The translations under genes and the position numbers were made by a program. From NCBI GenBank assembly GCA_951213105.1, contig OX578135.1, positions 160,385,250 through 160,449,249 of the forward strand: DNA of 64,000 nucleotides, in the 5' to 3' direction. The DNA comes from Amaurobius ferox. Taxonomy: Eukaryota > Arthropoda > Arachnida > Araneae > Amaurobiidae. The notes beneath the pieces are model-generated. The model saw only the letters and a program-made list of their open reading frames with translations. It was not told the DNA's origin and did no database searches. This document shows, in pieces, positions 11,250 through 21,830 of this stretch. How positions within the stretch are numbered: the stretch's first letter is position 1; each line of letters starts with the position of its first letter.

Positions 11250-11950
11250 AAGGATTTTTGGCTGTGGGACACTAAGGATTTCCATTTTCGATTTAGCAGT
11301 TATCATATATCTTGAAACATCTTTTTCTCAAGATTGGCTATAAATTGAACTTTGATGATAACTATTATGAATGAGTCAGCATCAAATTTGACAAGAAAGA
11401 GGTAGATTGGTTAGAATTTTCACTTTTGACTCCTTTTCCACTGCCGGTTCAAAAAAATTTCTCAAGACATCTATTTTTTTTTAGAATTAGCCATTAGATA
11501 GAGCTCAAATAACAATCGGCATGAATTTAGCATTACATTATGGTGAGGATGTGGGGGGATATTTAAGGATTTCTACATCCGGTTTTAGATATGCAAATTA
11601 TTCAAAAAAAAAAAAAAATTCTCTGGAACATATATTTTTTAGGATTGGCTTTAGATAAATCTTAGATGATGTCTGATATGGATTCGCATCGAATTTCAGA
11701 AAGGGTAGGGATGATCACTAAGGATTTCCATTTTCGTTAGGGATATACATTAGAAATATACATTCATTAGAGATATACATTATTCCATTTAAAAAATTTA
11801 CATTTTCTTTGCAACATCTATTTCTCAAGATTGGCTATAGACAGATCTTAGATAATGACTGATATGGATTCGCATCGAATTTCAGGAAGAGCTAAGGTGG
11901 TTCATTAGAAATTCCCACTTCCGGCTTTGGAGATGTCGCCTTTCGTTTTT
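11250..11950 (+). repeat. Four diverged tandem units of about 165-190 bp
   Basis: The words TCTCAAGATTGGCTATA, GATATGGATTCGCATCGAAT and ACTAAGGATTTCCATTTTCG recur in the same order, with starts near 11325, 11459, 11626 and 11812. Units are well diverged, so this is an old tandem duplication or the subrepeat region of an unknown element. Confidence 0.6.
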
Positions 11951-12533
11951 TCCAAAAATGTATATGACTGTACGAAATAAGTGTACAAAATGGTATAAAC
12001 TGCTTAATAATTGCATCTAAAATGAAGTGCACGCACCATTTGTCACCCCTTCATAAATCTCTTGTTGAATTTAGTTTCTTAATGATTAAAAATACTTTCA
12101 AATTGTTGCTTAAAAAGCGATTGCATGATGTAAAAATCTTCGTATAAAATAAAATAGCATATAACAAAATAAAGATATCGATCAGGAACAAAAAACAGCC
12201 TCATTCTTCAGGACAGAAAAGGCAGCTTTGTCAGACTCTTCAAAGCAACACTAGAAATCAACTCATTATCATCATGTTTGTATGGTCCTTATAAAGGATT
12301 CCAAGACTTCTGGCAGAGTAGTTACCTCCCCCTAGTAACGGTACAGGGCGTTAGTTACAAAAACGTCTCCATGGATAATCTTTGATCAAGGATGGTGGGA
12401 GAATAAAGTAGTGAACCTGAATAAACAAGTAAACTTGCGGAATAAACCAGCGAACTTGAGTATTACTAAAAATTATTAAACAAAAAGATCATTTAACAAT
12501 TATATTCTTGTTCCCCCTTTTTCCACCAGGAAA
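11951..12533. other. No gene or named repeat seen
   Basis: AT-rich with moderate complexity. No exon, hairpin or repeat could be assigned. Confidence 0.4.
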
Positions 12534-12589
12534 ATGAACTGGAGTGGGGCCTCAACTCGACTTTCTCATATCAGAATTCATATTTATCA

Positions 12590-12770
12590 ATTTTTACAAG
12601 AAAAAATTTTAAAAATCGGTATCGTCAGTCCAAATGATTATAACTATATAACGTGTGTTACCTTTCACTTTAGAGGGCTTAAAAAAATCTTTCGATTGAT
12701 ACCATACTTAAGAAAGTATTCCCCTGGGGGAGTAAATTGCCCCCCAGGGGGGCTAATGACGTCACGAGCA
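12590..12770 (-). repeat. Dispersed repeat C, reverse copy, with C/G hairpin
   Basis: The reverse complement shares AAGTGAAAGGTAACAC and AATCATTTGG spacing with 29630-29710 and 30300-30355. A hairpin CCCCTGGGGG/CCCCCAGGGG lies at about 12721-12750. Non-coding; class unknown. Confidence 0.5.
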
Positions 12771-12784
12771 AAAACATTATATCA

Positions 12785-12890
12785 TTATATTGCTTAAAAA
12801 TTATATTATTATATTGCTATATTATTATATTATTATATTGCTTAAAAATTGTATTATTATATTGCTTAAAAATTATATTATTACATTGCT
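12785..12890. repeat. ATTATATTGCTTAAAA tandem repeat
   Basis: Short AT-rich units with TTATATTGCTTAAAAATT repeated about four times. Confidence 0.7.
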
Positions 12891-12891
12891 A

Positions 12892-13305
12892 TTTTTCACA
12901 ACAGTGATTGAAAGAAACTATTAAGTCTCGTAATCATTGATTCATAAATAAAACCCTTTTATGCATGATTATTACAAATTTTGCCCTATGCTGGCATGTT
13001 AAAAAAATATATAATTTCGAATAAATTTCGAAGTTTCGCTCGAATTAAAAAAAAATTCTATCTAATTCTAGATTTTTTGATAACAAAGCCGGATATAAAG
13101 TTTCGTGGAAATCCATTCATATTAGTGGCACAAGAAATCGACCACAGACAGACAGACAGACATACTGACAGAGAGACCGACGGACATAACTCCGAAAATA
13201 GTCAAAACGTGTTCAGAAGATCTTAAAGCATATATAGGCATCAAAATCTCGAAATCGAAAATTTTAGGGAAAACAGTACTTTCTCAATATATCGGAAAAT
13301 AAAAA
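12892..13305 (+). mobile_element. Hairpin-capped element, family 3, copy 1
   Basis: It begins TTTTTCACAACAGTGATTGA with a hairpin (AGTGATT...AATCATTG) and ends at ACTTTCTCAATATATCGG, a decayed terminal hairpin. It has a CAGA-rich microsatellite near 13144-13170. The reverse copy at 29159-29555 shares most of its length, including GGATATAAAGTTTCGTG. Confidence 0.55.
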
Positions 13306-13464
13306 TACGTTGTCAAAACGAAGGAGATAAATACATTGGATCCTTACAATACTCACCTAACTAACGAAGTCGGGACTGGCGTAACGCAAAAAGTGTCAAG
13401 TGAAGCAATATTGAAAGTGTGAGCAAAGGCATATTTCACATACATTCATTATTCGCTAATTTTT

Positions 13465-14667
13465 ACTTTCCCTATATACATAATGTAGCCGACGTGGTTG
13501 TCGAGTGGTCAAGACAAACGTTTCCGTAGCAATCGCTCGACCGCCACGTTGTGGGTTCGAGCCCCACGTAAGGCATGGATGTTTGTGTTGTGGGCGCAAT
13601 GTGATCCGCCCCCCTCTGGTGCGCCTAGGGCAACGCCAATGGACGGCTAAATGGTTCACACTCTGGCCGCTGTAATAAAGGCGAATGACGAAGGTCAAGT
13701 GCCTGTCCATTTGAAAATATATATATATATATATATATACATAATGTATAAGGAAAGTATTGTGACGGAGTCGAAAATGCGAATTCGAGATTTCGACGGG
13801 AGACCACGTTTCAAGCATCCCTGATCACGAATCTAACATTTTTGAAGTGATGTATGTCTGTGTGTGTGTGTGTGTGCGCGTGCGTGTGTATGTGTGTGTC
13901 TCAGTGAGTCTGTGGAGACGATATCTCATGAACGAATGGACCGATTCGAATAAAATTTGGTACAAAAATCACAATCCGTAAATACTGGAAGCCTATTGCT
14001 TTAAAACACAATCGAATGTTCAGAACCCGCTAAAATTTTGAGTGAAATTTTGAAAAAATCATCAAAAAATCAAAACCTTTAATAAAGTTATGCAAATTGA
14101 CATTTCTTATGTAATTTTTTCTTAGAAAACGATTGACATAAATTTTAGAACGCTAGCATGAACCGTTCTCGAGATGTTGCACATTTTTCAAATAAATTTA
14201 TCAAAAAATCCCATAAATTAAAAAAAAATATTAACTGTTGCGAAACATGCTCACTTTTCATATGTAATATCCTGCGATAAATTGGGTGACATTGTCGTGG
14301 ATCTAGCTCGTTCCATTCATGAGAAAAGATACTTTGAGTAATACTTTTGTATTTGAACGCCAATAGTCATTTATCTGCTATAAGAATAACTTATTTCTCC
14401 TTCCATAACGCTTGGCGAGAATTTGGTGACTTATTTGATGGAATGTCGCCAACTTGGCGATATTTTTAAATGTTGCCGAATTAACGAAAATCTCGCCAAA
14501 TGGATAAAAATGACGCTAAATCAATGGAAATGATGACTGATTGTCGAAAATTCAATATCTTGGGAAAAAATATAAGTATCTACTATAAAAAAAACCTATT
14601 TTTTTTACTGTAAAAGTAGTAAATTCATTGCATTATATAAGGAAGGTCACGTGTTGCCCACATCAGA
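13465..14667 (-). mobile_element. Hairpin-capped element, family 1, copy 2, carrying a SINE
   Basis: Reverse copy of the element at 1464. The long hairpin cap is at its left end and GTGTTGCCCACATCAGA at its right end. A tRNA-derived SINE interrupts the hairpin (13488-13733). The GCCAA/TTGGC cluster is near 14400-14500. Confidence 0.7.
13488..13733 (+). mobile_element. tRNA-derived SINE with target duplication
   Basis: The head GCCGACGTGGTTGTCGAGTG resembles a class II (Leu/Ser type) tRNA, with the A-box region GTGGTCAAGAC and a perfect B-box GGGTTCGAGCCCC at about 13552-13564. A roughly 160-bp body follows, ending in an (AT)n tail. TATATACATAATGTA flanks it at 13473-13487 and 13734-13748; the right copy merges with the AT tail, so its exact length is uncertain. 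The SINE is younger than the hairpin-capped element it interrupts. Confidence 0.8.
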
Positions 14668-15002
14668 TTTTTTTTACTTTATTTTATAGTCGGTTTTATT
14701 CTGTAATTTTTTTGCGTCATAAAAATCGTGCTTTAAGAGCTTAAATCAACACAGCGTACCATTTCCGCAGTAACCGTGCAAACTCGCAATGTCAATTAAT
14801 ATGCTGAAAATCATAAACTTTAAAATTATAAATTTCATGACATTTTTTAGATGTCAGAAGTTCGACTTAACCGCGCTATTGTCAACACGCAAAATACCCA
14901 GCTCAGTCCAGTCGTTATGATTTTACTGGATTGGAAAGCGAATTTTCAAAGTCAAATTTTAAAATCATATAATGTGCCAAGAAATTGAAATATAGCATTT
15001 TC
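14668..15002. other. No feature seen
   Basis: AT-rich spacer between two repeats. No exon signal recognised. Confidence 0.4.
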
Positions 15003-15572
15003 TTTCAGTTAGAGGGCATTAATATACCCCAAAAAGTAAATCAGGAATATTGTCTGCTTTTTAATGCGTCAGACGATCACGACAAACCTCTTTTTTATCA
15101 ATCGAAAAGCAGGGTGTTTTCCCAGAGTAAAATCATATTTCTTTTAAAAGAATATTTCTCTAGAAATAGTTTCAGAAATAAGACCCGTATTCTAAAACGC
15201 TTAACATTTCAACAATTAAAGAGTTAGTAAAGCGCTTTCGAGAGAAACTGAATCTGTTGCAGACAAAGCGAGAGCAAGCAGGCATTCCATTAAAACTCAA
15301 TACAAACAGTCTGAAACAGAGACTGCGTCTCTTCTGAAATTCTTCAATGATATCCTCATAAGAATGGCTAAAATAAATATTGCTCTAAAATAAAATTTCT
15401 TTTCACTCTAAAACGGCATGCTCTTCGATCGATCCAAAAATAAGTCTGTCATGGTCGTCTGACGTATTAAAAATAGCAGACGATATTTCTGAAGGAAGTG
15501 CCGAGGGAAGAATCGTCTGACGTATTAAAAATAGCAGACGATATTTCTGAGGATAGTGCCACCTAACTGAAA
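15003..15572. mobile_element. MITE-like element with about 130-bp inverted ends
   Basis: TTTCAGTTAG at the left faces CTAACTGAAA at the right. Inside them CAGACGAT, ATCGATCGAAGAG and similar blocks are also inverted. The right arm holds a 57-bp direct duplication (CGTCTGACGTATTAAAAATA at about 15458 and 15515). No transposase frame. Target duplication not determined. Confidence 0.55.
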
Positions 15573-15755
15573 AAAAAATCTACTATTTCAAGTTCTTGGT
15601 ACTTGATATGATTTTAAAATTGAATGTGCGCAACTTTTAGATCTCCTTGTATTTAAAGCCAGTTTCTTTCTTTCTGTTTGTTCTGTGAGAAACTGATAGA
15701 ATTGGTCAAAAATAAGTTAATTTTACTGAAAGATTTTCACTTATTTTAGGGAAAC

Positions 15756-15789
15756 ATCATGCATGGGGAAGATCGTCCCCATGCATGAT
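15756..15789. other. Perfect 14-bp hairpin
   Basis: ATCATGCATGGGGA (15756-15769) pairs perfectly with TCCCCATGCATGAT (15776-15789) across the loop AGATCG. It lies about 0.9 kb upstream of a whirlin exon and outside any repeat I recognise. Confidence 0.8.
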
Positions 15790-16697
15790 AGAAAAGAAGC
15801 CCCCATTGAAATTCCTCCACCGAGCCCCCCCCCCCCCTTTATATCTGTTTATTCCATAAAGCAGAGGAAAAGCATTGACAGCAAAATTGCTCAAATACCT
15901 GTCTGATGAGCTGAAAAAATCATATATAATATCAAGAAATCGCCAATCCAGTGCAGTGACAAGAATCTGTGGGTCGGTTTTACGTTTTATAGCGGCACGC
16001 TATAACCTATAATGACACGGGCAGAAAGAAAACTTACCTGCACGGAAAGTCAAAATACTAGTTTGGAGACGCTTCTGATAGATAGGTTCTGAGATTATAA
16101 ATTTAGCCATTGCAGCCTGAAATTAATCTTTGAATTTGAGGTTTCAGAGCGATATAACAGTGGACAACGACAGAAGAGGAATGGGCAAAAGGATGTATTA
16201 TATAGAGGTCCGGCCGCTTAAACTGTAAATAAAAAATGGTCAGCAACTTGTAAAATAAATTTTAGTAGAGGCCCGTGCACTTGCTGCGAAGGAGTCCGAA
16301 AAATTCTGTCAGCGCCAGCAGATATGGTTGAGTAACGAACTCAACTTGACCGACGAACTCAAGTTGAGTTCTTCGGTCTCTTCAAAAAGTTCGTAAAATT
16401 GTTGCATGCACATAACACATTTTCTTACTGCTAATGCAGTTATCGGATTTTCCATGCCAAAATGCATTAAAAACCACGAAACTTGTTTTCAGATACTAAT
16501 CGCTGTACTGAGAGTACGATTTCTGTCTTTGGGAGCGTTCCCTACAGGAGGGGTTCTGCTTCTGTGACAAGTTAAAGTCCATTCGAAAAAAATTAAGACT
16601 AATCAATTATGTAGAAGGAAATAAAATATCCTTCTGTTTGACTTAATATGAAATCTATTAAAATCTAGTCATCACTTTTATCTGTTTGTCGTTTTAG
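15790..16697 (+). other. Intron preceding the first visible whirlin exon
   Basis: Non-coding. It has a C run near 15825-15838 and a hairpin at 16337-16371. It ends in the polypyrimidine tract and acceptor TCTGTTTGTCGTTTTAG at 16681-16697. Confidence 0.6.
16337..16371. other. Perfect 12-bp hairpin
   Basis: GAACTCAACTTG (16337-16348) pairs with CAAGTTGAGTTC (16360-16371) over an 11-nt loop, 327 bases upstream of an exon. Confidence 0.8.
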
Positions 16698-16955
16698 GAT
16701 GCCGCTCGAGCTGTTCTCTCTCGTCTGGAAGCGATCGCCCTAACCCAGCAACAACAACAACGTCGGTCGCCCTCTCCGCGGTCGCCCCGTCTCAGCCCGG
16801 TGCTACCCTTATCTCCAGTCACTTTGCAGGTGCCCCATTCTAGAGTCCGTCGACACCGGTCACTACCGGATCCTCATGCTATTCAGGCCCGTAAGAAGCA
16901 ACAGCAGTTGGAGCGAATGCAACAGCAAAGGAGTGCCTCAGTCAGGGTCACTTCA
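16698..16955 (+). CDS. WHRN: Whirlin homologue, linker exon
   Basis: An 86-codon exon, phase 0 at both ends: acceptor TTTTAG|GAT and donor ACTTCA|GTAAGT. It begins DAARAVLSRLEAIALTQQQQ, then has a Ser/Pro/Arg-rich stretch (about residues 23-45), then ARKKQQQLERMQQQR (about 64-78), likely helical or coiled coil. Codon use is GC-richer than the flanks. Whirlin is a PDZ scaffold of stereocilia and photoreceptors in vertebrates; the fly homogogue dyschronic organises potassium channels at synapses. The linker alone is not diagnostic. Identity rests on the next two exons, which join it without a frame change. The exact isoform and upstream exons are not visible. Confidence 0.8.
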
Positions 16956-18581
16956 GTAAGTTTGTGGTGCTGCCATCTATGAAAATATATCAAAACTAAT
17001 TTGAATAAACCTATACTGGGAATTTTCTTTTCACTTTAAAATTATAGGAACAGTACGGATAATTTTATCGCGGTTTTCACTAGAAAATTGATGAGAAGTT
17101 TTCAAATTATGATTCACTCGTTAAAATTGTTTCTCTTAGAAATTATTTATATCTTCTTATAAATGTTCAGTCGTAAATAGCGAAAATTCATGTCAGATTG
17201 CTATAAAATGTTCTAATTAAATTAATATGCATTTTTTGTCCCTTTCATACACAACTTACAGTGCTATATTTTCGCAGATTTTATAACATGTACATCACGA
17301 TTTCCTATACAGTTTTACCCGATTCCTTTGAAATTTGATGGATAGTATTTTAATGTTGCATTATGTTGTGTATTTAAAGGGCCTTTAAACTACAACCCCG
17401 TGTTCCAAGGTAGTTTGCTTTCAATGATTTTTATGAAACCGGTCACAATAATCCTCAATGCTGAAACATCTGTTTACTCGTCCATTCTGATATACGTGTC
17501 GCTACAGCATTTAGAATAAGCATTGATATTTTAGCCTTCATTCGCTCGGCGCGTATTTTATTTTTATTTTTTAAATGACTGCCGGCTATGACTGACTATC
17601 GCTCACCACAGAGGTTCACAAAATTGTTGAATATAATAAGTTATTATGCTGCTTAGACATATCTATCCTTAGACATCCTTAGACATGTCTGTGCTAAAAA
17701 GCAAAGGGATGTTGGATGCTGCAGTGGAAGCATGATACCAAAAACAAAATCTAAATTACATGCAATTTTCAATTTTTGAATAATTTGCTATTTTATTTGC
17801 GATTTGAGACTTTAATAGTGTTAATGCTTTAGAAATAAATATATTGTATTTATTCCAAATATATATATGCTTGAAAATTTTAAAATGATAATTTATTTGG
17901 TTCCGTTATTGAAAACGTCCCTAAAACTCCCTAAACCGTAAATTAAATTAAATTTTCGATTTTTAAATATTCTTTTATATTCGCGATTTGAAACTTTAAT
18001 TGTGTCAGAGCTTTAGATATAAATATATTGTATTGATTCCAAATATGTATGCTTTAAGAATTAAAAATGTTAATTTATCTGGTTCCATTATTGAAAATGC
18101 CCCTAAAACTCCTTCAAACGTAAATTAAATCAAATTTTCAATTTTTAAATAATTCCCTTTTCCATTGGCGATTTGAAACTTTAATAGTGCCAACGCTTTA
18201 GAAATAAATATAGTGTATTGATTCCAAATATATATGCTTGAAGAATTAAAAATGATAATTTATCTGGTTCCATTATTGAAAATGTCCCTAAAACTCCGTA
18301 AAACGTAGTTTCCCTCTATCCCATGCGAGGGGTAGTCTTTAAAAGCAGAGTTGGAAGTTGTTCCTATTTTTAGTTCAAGTGAGCGTAAAAAATAAATAAG
18401 TAAATAAAATTGCGAATTTTTTATTAAAAAATGTATATATTGGAGTAAATGAAATATAAATAAAATTCTGTAGTGAAAATTATTTTTTTTTTTTTTATTT
18501 TAAGAGCTTAATTTCATTTTATTTTATTCTTATTTATTTATTTATTTTCTTAATTAATTAATTTATTTATTTGTCTCTTAG
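16956..18581 (+). other. Whirlin intron, 1626 bp
   Basis: It starts GTAAGT and ends TTTGTCTCTTAG. It contains a GGTGCTGCCATCT motif (16966-16978) and a three-unit tandem repeat (17756-18310). No other exon seen. Confidence 0.75.
17756..18310 (+). repeat. Three intronic tandem units of about 183 bp
   Basis: GCGATTTGAGACTTTAATAG-like sequence starts near 17800, 17982 and 18167. Each is followed by CTTTAGAAATAAATAT, ATTCCAAATAT and CTAAAACTCC blocks. The units are diverged, and no frame crosses them. Confidence 0.8.
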
Positions 18582-18713
18582 GGCCACCGCACTATTGCCG
18601 AAGGTAACGGTCGCTTCAGGGTGATCGTGAAGAAGACTCGTCCCCTTTTGGGCATCGCCATCGAAGGGGGGTGCGACACAACGCAGCCCCTACCCAGGAT
18701 CATCAGCATACAC
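18582..18713 (+). CDS. WHRN: Whirlin homologue, first half of PDZ3
   Basis: A 44-codon exon, phase 0 to phase 0 (CTCTTAG|GGC ... CAC|GTAAGT). RFRVIVKKTRPLLGIAIEGG gives beta strand A, the carboxylate-binding loop (LLGIAIEGG in place of GLGF) and strand B. TTQPLPRIISIH is the extended B-C segment. From memory, vertebrate whirlin PDZ3 shares LGIAIEGG and RQPLPRI, an unusual combination that separates it from most PDZ domains. The PDZ binds C-terminal peptides of partners. The domain is completed only after a 9-kb intron. A long TTAA fold-back starts 108 bases after the donor. Confidence 0.9.
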
Positions 18714-18821
18714 GTAAGTTCTATTTTTTCGTATCCTCTAAAAACTCGTCAGAGAATTTATTTTACTATTTTCAAATATATGAAATTTTTGGGTTTCAAA
18801 TATTTTAAGCATGCATCTTAA

Positions 18822-19605
18822 GGGTGAGCTTCAGTAAATCTTCTGCCCTATCCGCGCTTTGTTAACTTTCGCGACACACGTTTCTCGTCGAAATTCTGCT
18901 CAAACAGTTGCGAAATATTTTCTGAAAGATAAAATGCAATGCTTAGATTATATTACAACTAAATTTAATACCCAATAAAACATAAAATATATTTTTTATT
19001 TTAATTCAAAATATTTTTGGTGCTGCCATCTGTTGTCGTAATTTAATTCTTACCGACTATTTTTATTTTTTAATGAACATTTTTAAATGTCTATTCCTTC
19101 TAATACGCTATTAAATACAACAGATCATATATAATAATGCCACAATTATGGAAACGTAATTGAACTTGGACTTGAAGAGAAAGGAACTTGAAAACTTGAA
19201 GACAAAATTGCAGTCCTCAGTGATTCACATTCAGATCCCCTTATCAAATTTATAGAATGAGAAATTACCTTTCCGTGATTGTGGCATTATTATATATGAT
19301 CTGTTGTTGTATTTAATACTGTATTAGAAGGAATAGATATTTAGAAATGTCCATTAAGAAATAAAAATAATCGGTATGAATTAAATTACGACAACAGATG
19401 GCAGCACCAAAGATATTTTGGATTAAAATAAAACATATATTCTATGTGTTTGGGGGCATTAAATTTAGTTTTAATATAATCTAAGCATTGCATTTTATCT
19501 TTCAGAAAATATTTCGCAACTGTTTGAGCAGAATTTCGGCGAAATATGTGTGCCGCGAAAGTTAACAAAGCGCGGATAGGGCAGAAGATTTACTGACGCT
19601 CACCC
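18822..19605. mobile_element. TTAA-flanked fold-back (piggyBac-like MITE), copy 2
   Basis: A 784-bp relative of 3962-4735, flanked by TTAA at 18818-18821 and 19606-19609, while the outer flanks differ from copy 1. The arms are about 330 bp and the loop is near 19150-19265. Both arms carry AGATGGCAGCACC or its complement. Confidence 0.8.
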
Positions 19606-19867
19606 TTAATTGACTGCACGAAATAAAATCACTCAAAAAAAAATTTCACAAAATTTATGCCACCGCGTAACTCGATAAGCAATGCAGGTGTCACCGGATT
19701 TGATGCCTCGATGCCACGATTTTTAGACAGATATTTATTGTTTCCCGTATACACGTTTCGTTCATTCATGTTACCGATTTCTACTCATTTGACAATATTA
19801 TACAACTTTGTAGTTAGATTTTTTTGTCTATCTCGCTTTGTCGTTGAGTTCGAAATTCTACATTTTT

Positions 19868-20939
19868 AACACTTTACAACATAGTTGAAAAGTGTTTATG
19901 ACTTTATTCATTCTGTCTGTCTGTCTGTCTGCCCGTTCGCATGATATCTGCCTTAAAAATGACTTTATGGAAATGCAATTTTAGTATGTTGTTGAGGCGG
20001 TTTGTGTGACATATAGGGAAGTAAAGGAATAATATCACCCGATTAGTTTTGGATTGAACCCGGGTTCAAGAAATGAAACACATTGAACCCTATGGGACCT
20101 AGATTTTCAATCATTTCTTAAGCGACGTTAAAATTCAGTTTTAGGAAATAAAAGTTTTAGGAAATATTTAAATTATTCCATAAAATATGCAAAAAAAAGT
20201 TCAGCAAAATATGTTCTGTAGTTTTTTAAATAAAATTTAAAATAATAATTACACCCATATAATATCCGGCCGTCCAAATGGTTGCTCGAGTCCTTAGGAT
20301 GAGTCGGACGGCTGGGTTTCAACACCCATATAATATGAAGAGATCACATGACCCACTTCAAAATAAAATATGACATATCTCTCTTTTCCCAGTGTAAAAT
20401 TCATGATTTTTAAATTTTTTTTAAATTTATACTTAGTGTTGCATCTGTCCTAAAACCTCTTTATTTTTGCGTATTTTCTGTGCATCTATATTCTGAACCA
20501 ACGCAATTACAATATTTTTTAATTTAAATGATCATTCAACTTTAATTATTTCTACAACAAAGCCTAATTTTAATGGATGCAGAATGTAAACAAGTGATTA
20601 TAAGATGAGTTGTATAAGAAATTCTGAATTTTTGTTAATTAAAAAATTATTTAACTCTGGAGTCTGGAATAAAAGTGAATGAATGAAATATTTACTTCTT
20701 ATACATAGAAATCCAGACGATTTATATTTCGATGACGTCATCTGAATAAAATTTATTTTTTTCGATGAAGTTTTAAGTTTTCAAATAAAATAAATTATTG
20801 TAGTTCTGTGATAATTAAAATAATATCACTGCTAAATGTATAGCATTTTAAAGATGTTTAAATAAAATTGCATTTCAGTTGGAAAGTGTTTCATAATCAA
20901 TGCTTTATGCATGATTAATCTTTCTTGCTTAATTATCCG
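19868..20939 (-). mobile_element. Hairpin-capped element, family 5, reverse copy
   Basis: The left cap is AACACTTTACAAC...GTTGAAAAGTGTT, followed by a CTGT microsatellite. The right end is ATAATCAATGCTTTATGCAT with ATTAATCTTTCTTGC. It matches 24679-25980 and 33797-35092 in reverse. It contains a 16-bp perfect palindrome TTGAACCCGGGTTCAA near 20055, and a 56-bp LINE tail insertion near 20266. Confidence 0.7.
20251..20336 (+). mobile_element. 56-bp LINE tail insertion with 15-bp target duplication
   Basis: ACACCCATATAATAT is present at 20251-20265 and 20322-20336. Between them lie 56 bp ending GAGTCGGACGGCTGGGTTTC, matching other LINE tails in the window. The insertion is younger than its host element. 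Confidence 0.75.
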
Positions 20940-21423
20940 CTAGGAGCTCTGCAACCCGTTTTATTCCATCAGGCAGGGTCATTTTATACTCAAGATAGCC
21001 CTAACGTGTGCACTCCCGAGCCTTTCCTTAAAAGCTTATTGAAGGGCTTTAGAACTCTGTTATGAAGCCTATATATCCAAAGAAGTAGCCATATTAGTTA
21101 AGCTATGCAACTGAAAACAAGTTAAATGTCACCAGCCTGTTGTTCAAATCACCGGTTCACCATTCCACATAAAAGACTAATCTGTCTGAAACGTTTCCTG
21201 GTATAATTTGGAAAAACATTACTAAATATCCTTCTTGATTGTGGCTGGTGAAATGGTTCCCCAGCGGATGATTTAGAGCCGTCCAGGGAGAATGCGTATC
21301 ATTTGCATTAAATCCGGCATTCCGTAAATGTTTATGTTCTTCATGACAGATAGGATTTACGAAAAGCAAAGGGTGCTTTCTCAGTGAATGTTTTATATTT
21401 TGAGTGAAAGCATGTTGTTCTAA
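20940..21423. other. Intronic stretch, nothing recognised
   Basis: Moderate-complexity intron sequence with no domain-bearing frame. Fragments of unknown elements are possible. Confidence 0.4.

Positions 21424-21830
<407 letters not shown>

Noticed and set aside
12534..12797. 87-codon frame
   Set aside because: It overlaps dispersed repeat C and its GC hairpin; relatives at 29.6 and 30.3 kb do not keep the frame.
15900..15925. Hammerhead ribozyme core (CTGATGAG...GAAA)
   Set aside because: Only two bases lie between the conserved blocks, so stem II cannot form, and no flanking stems fit.
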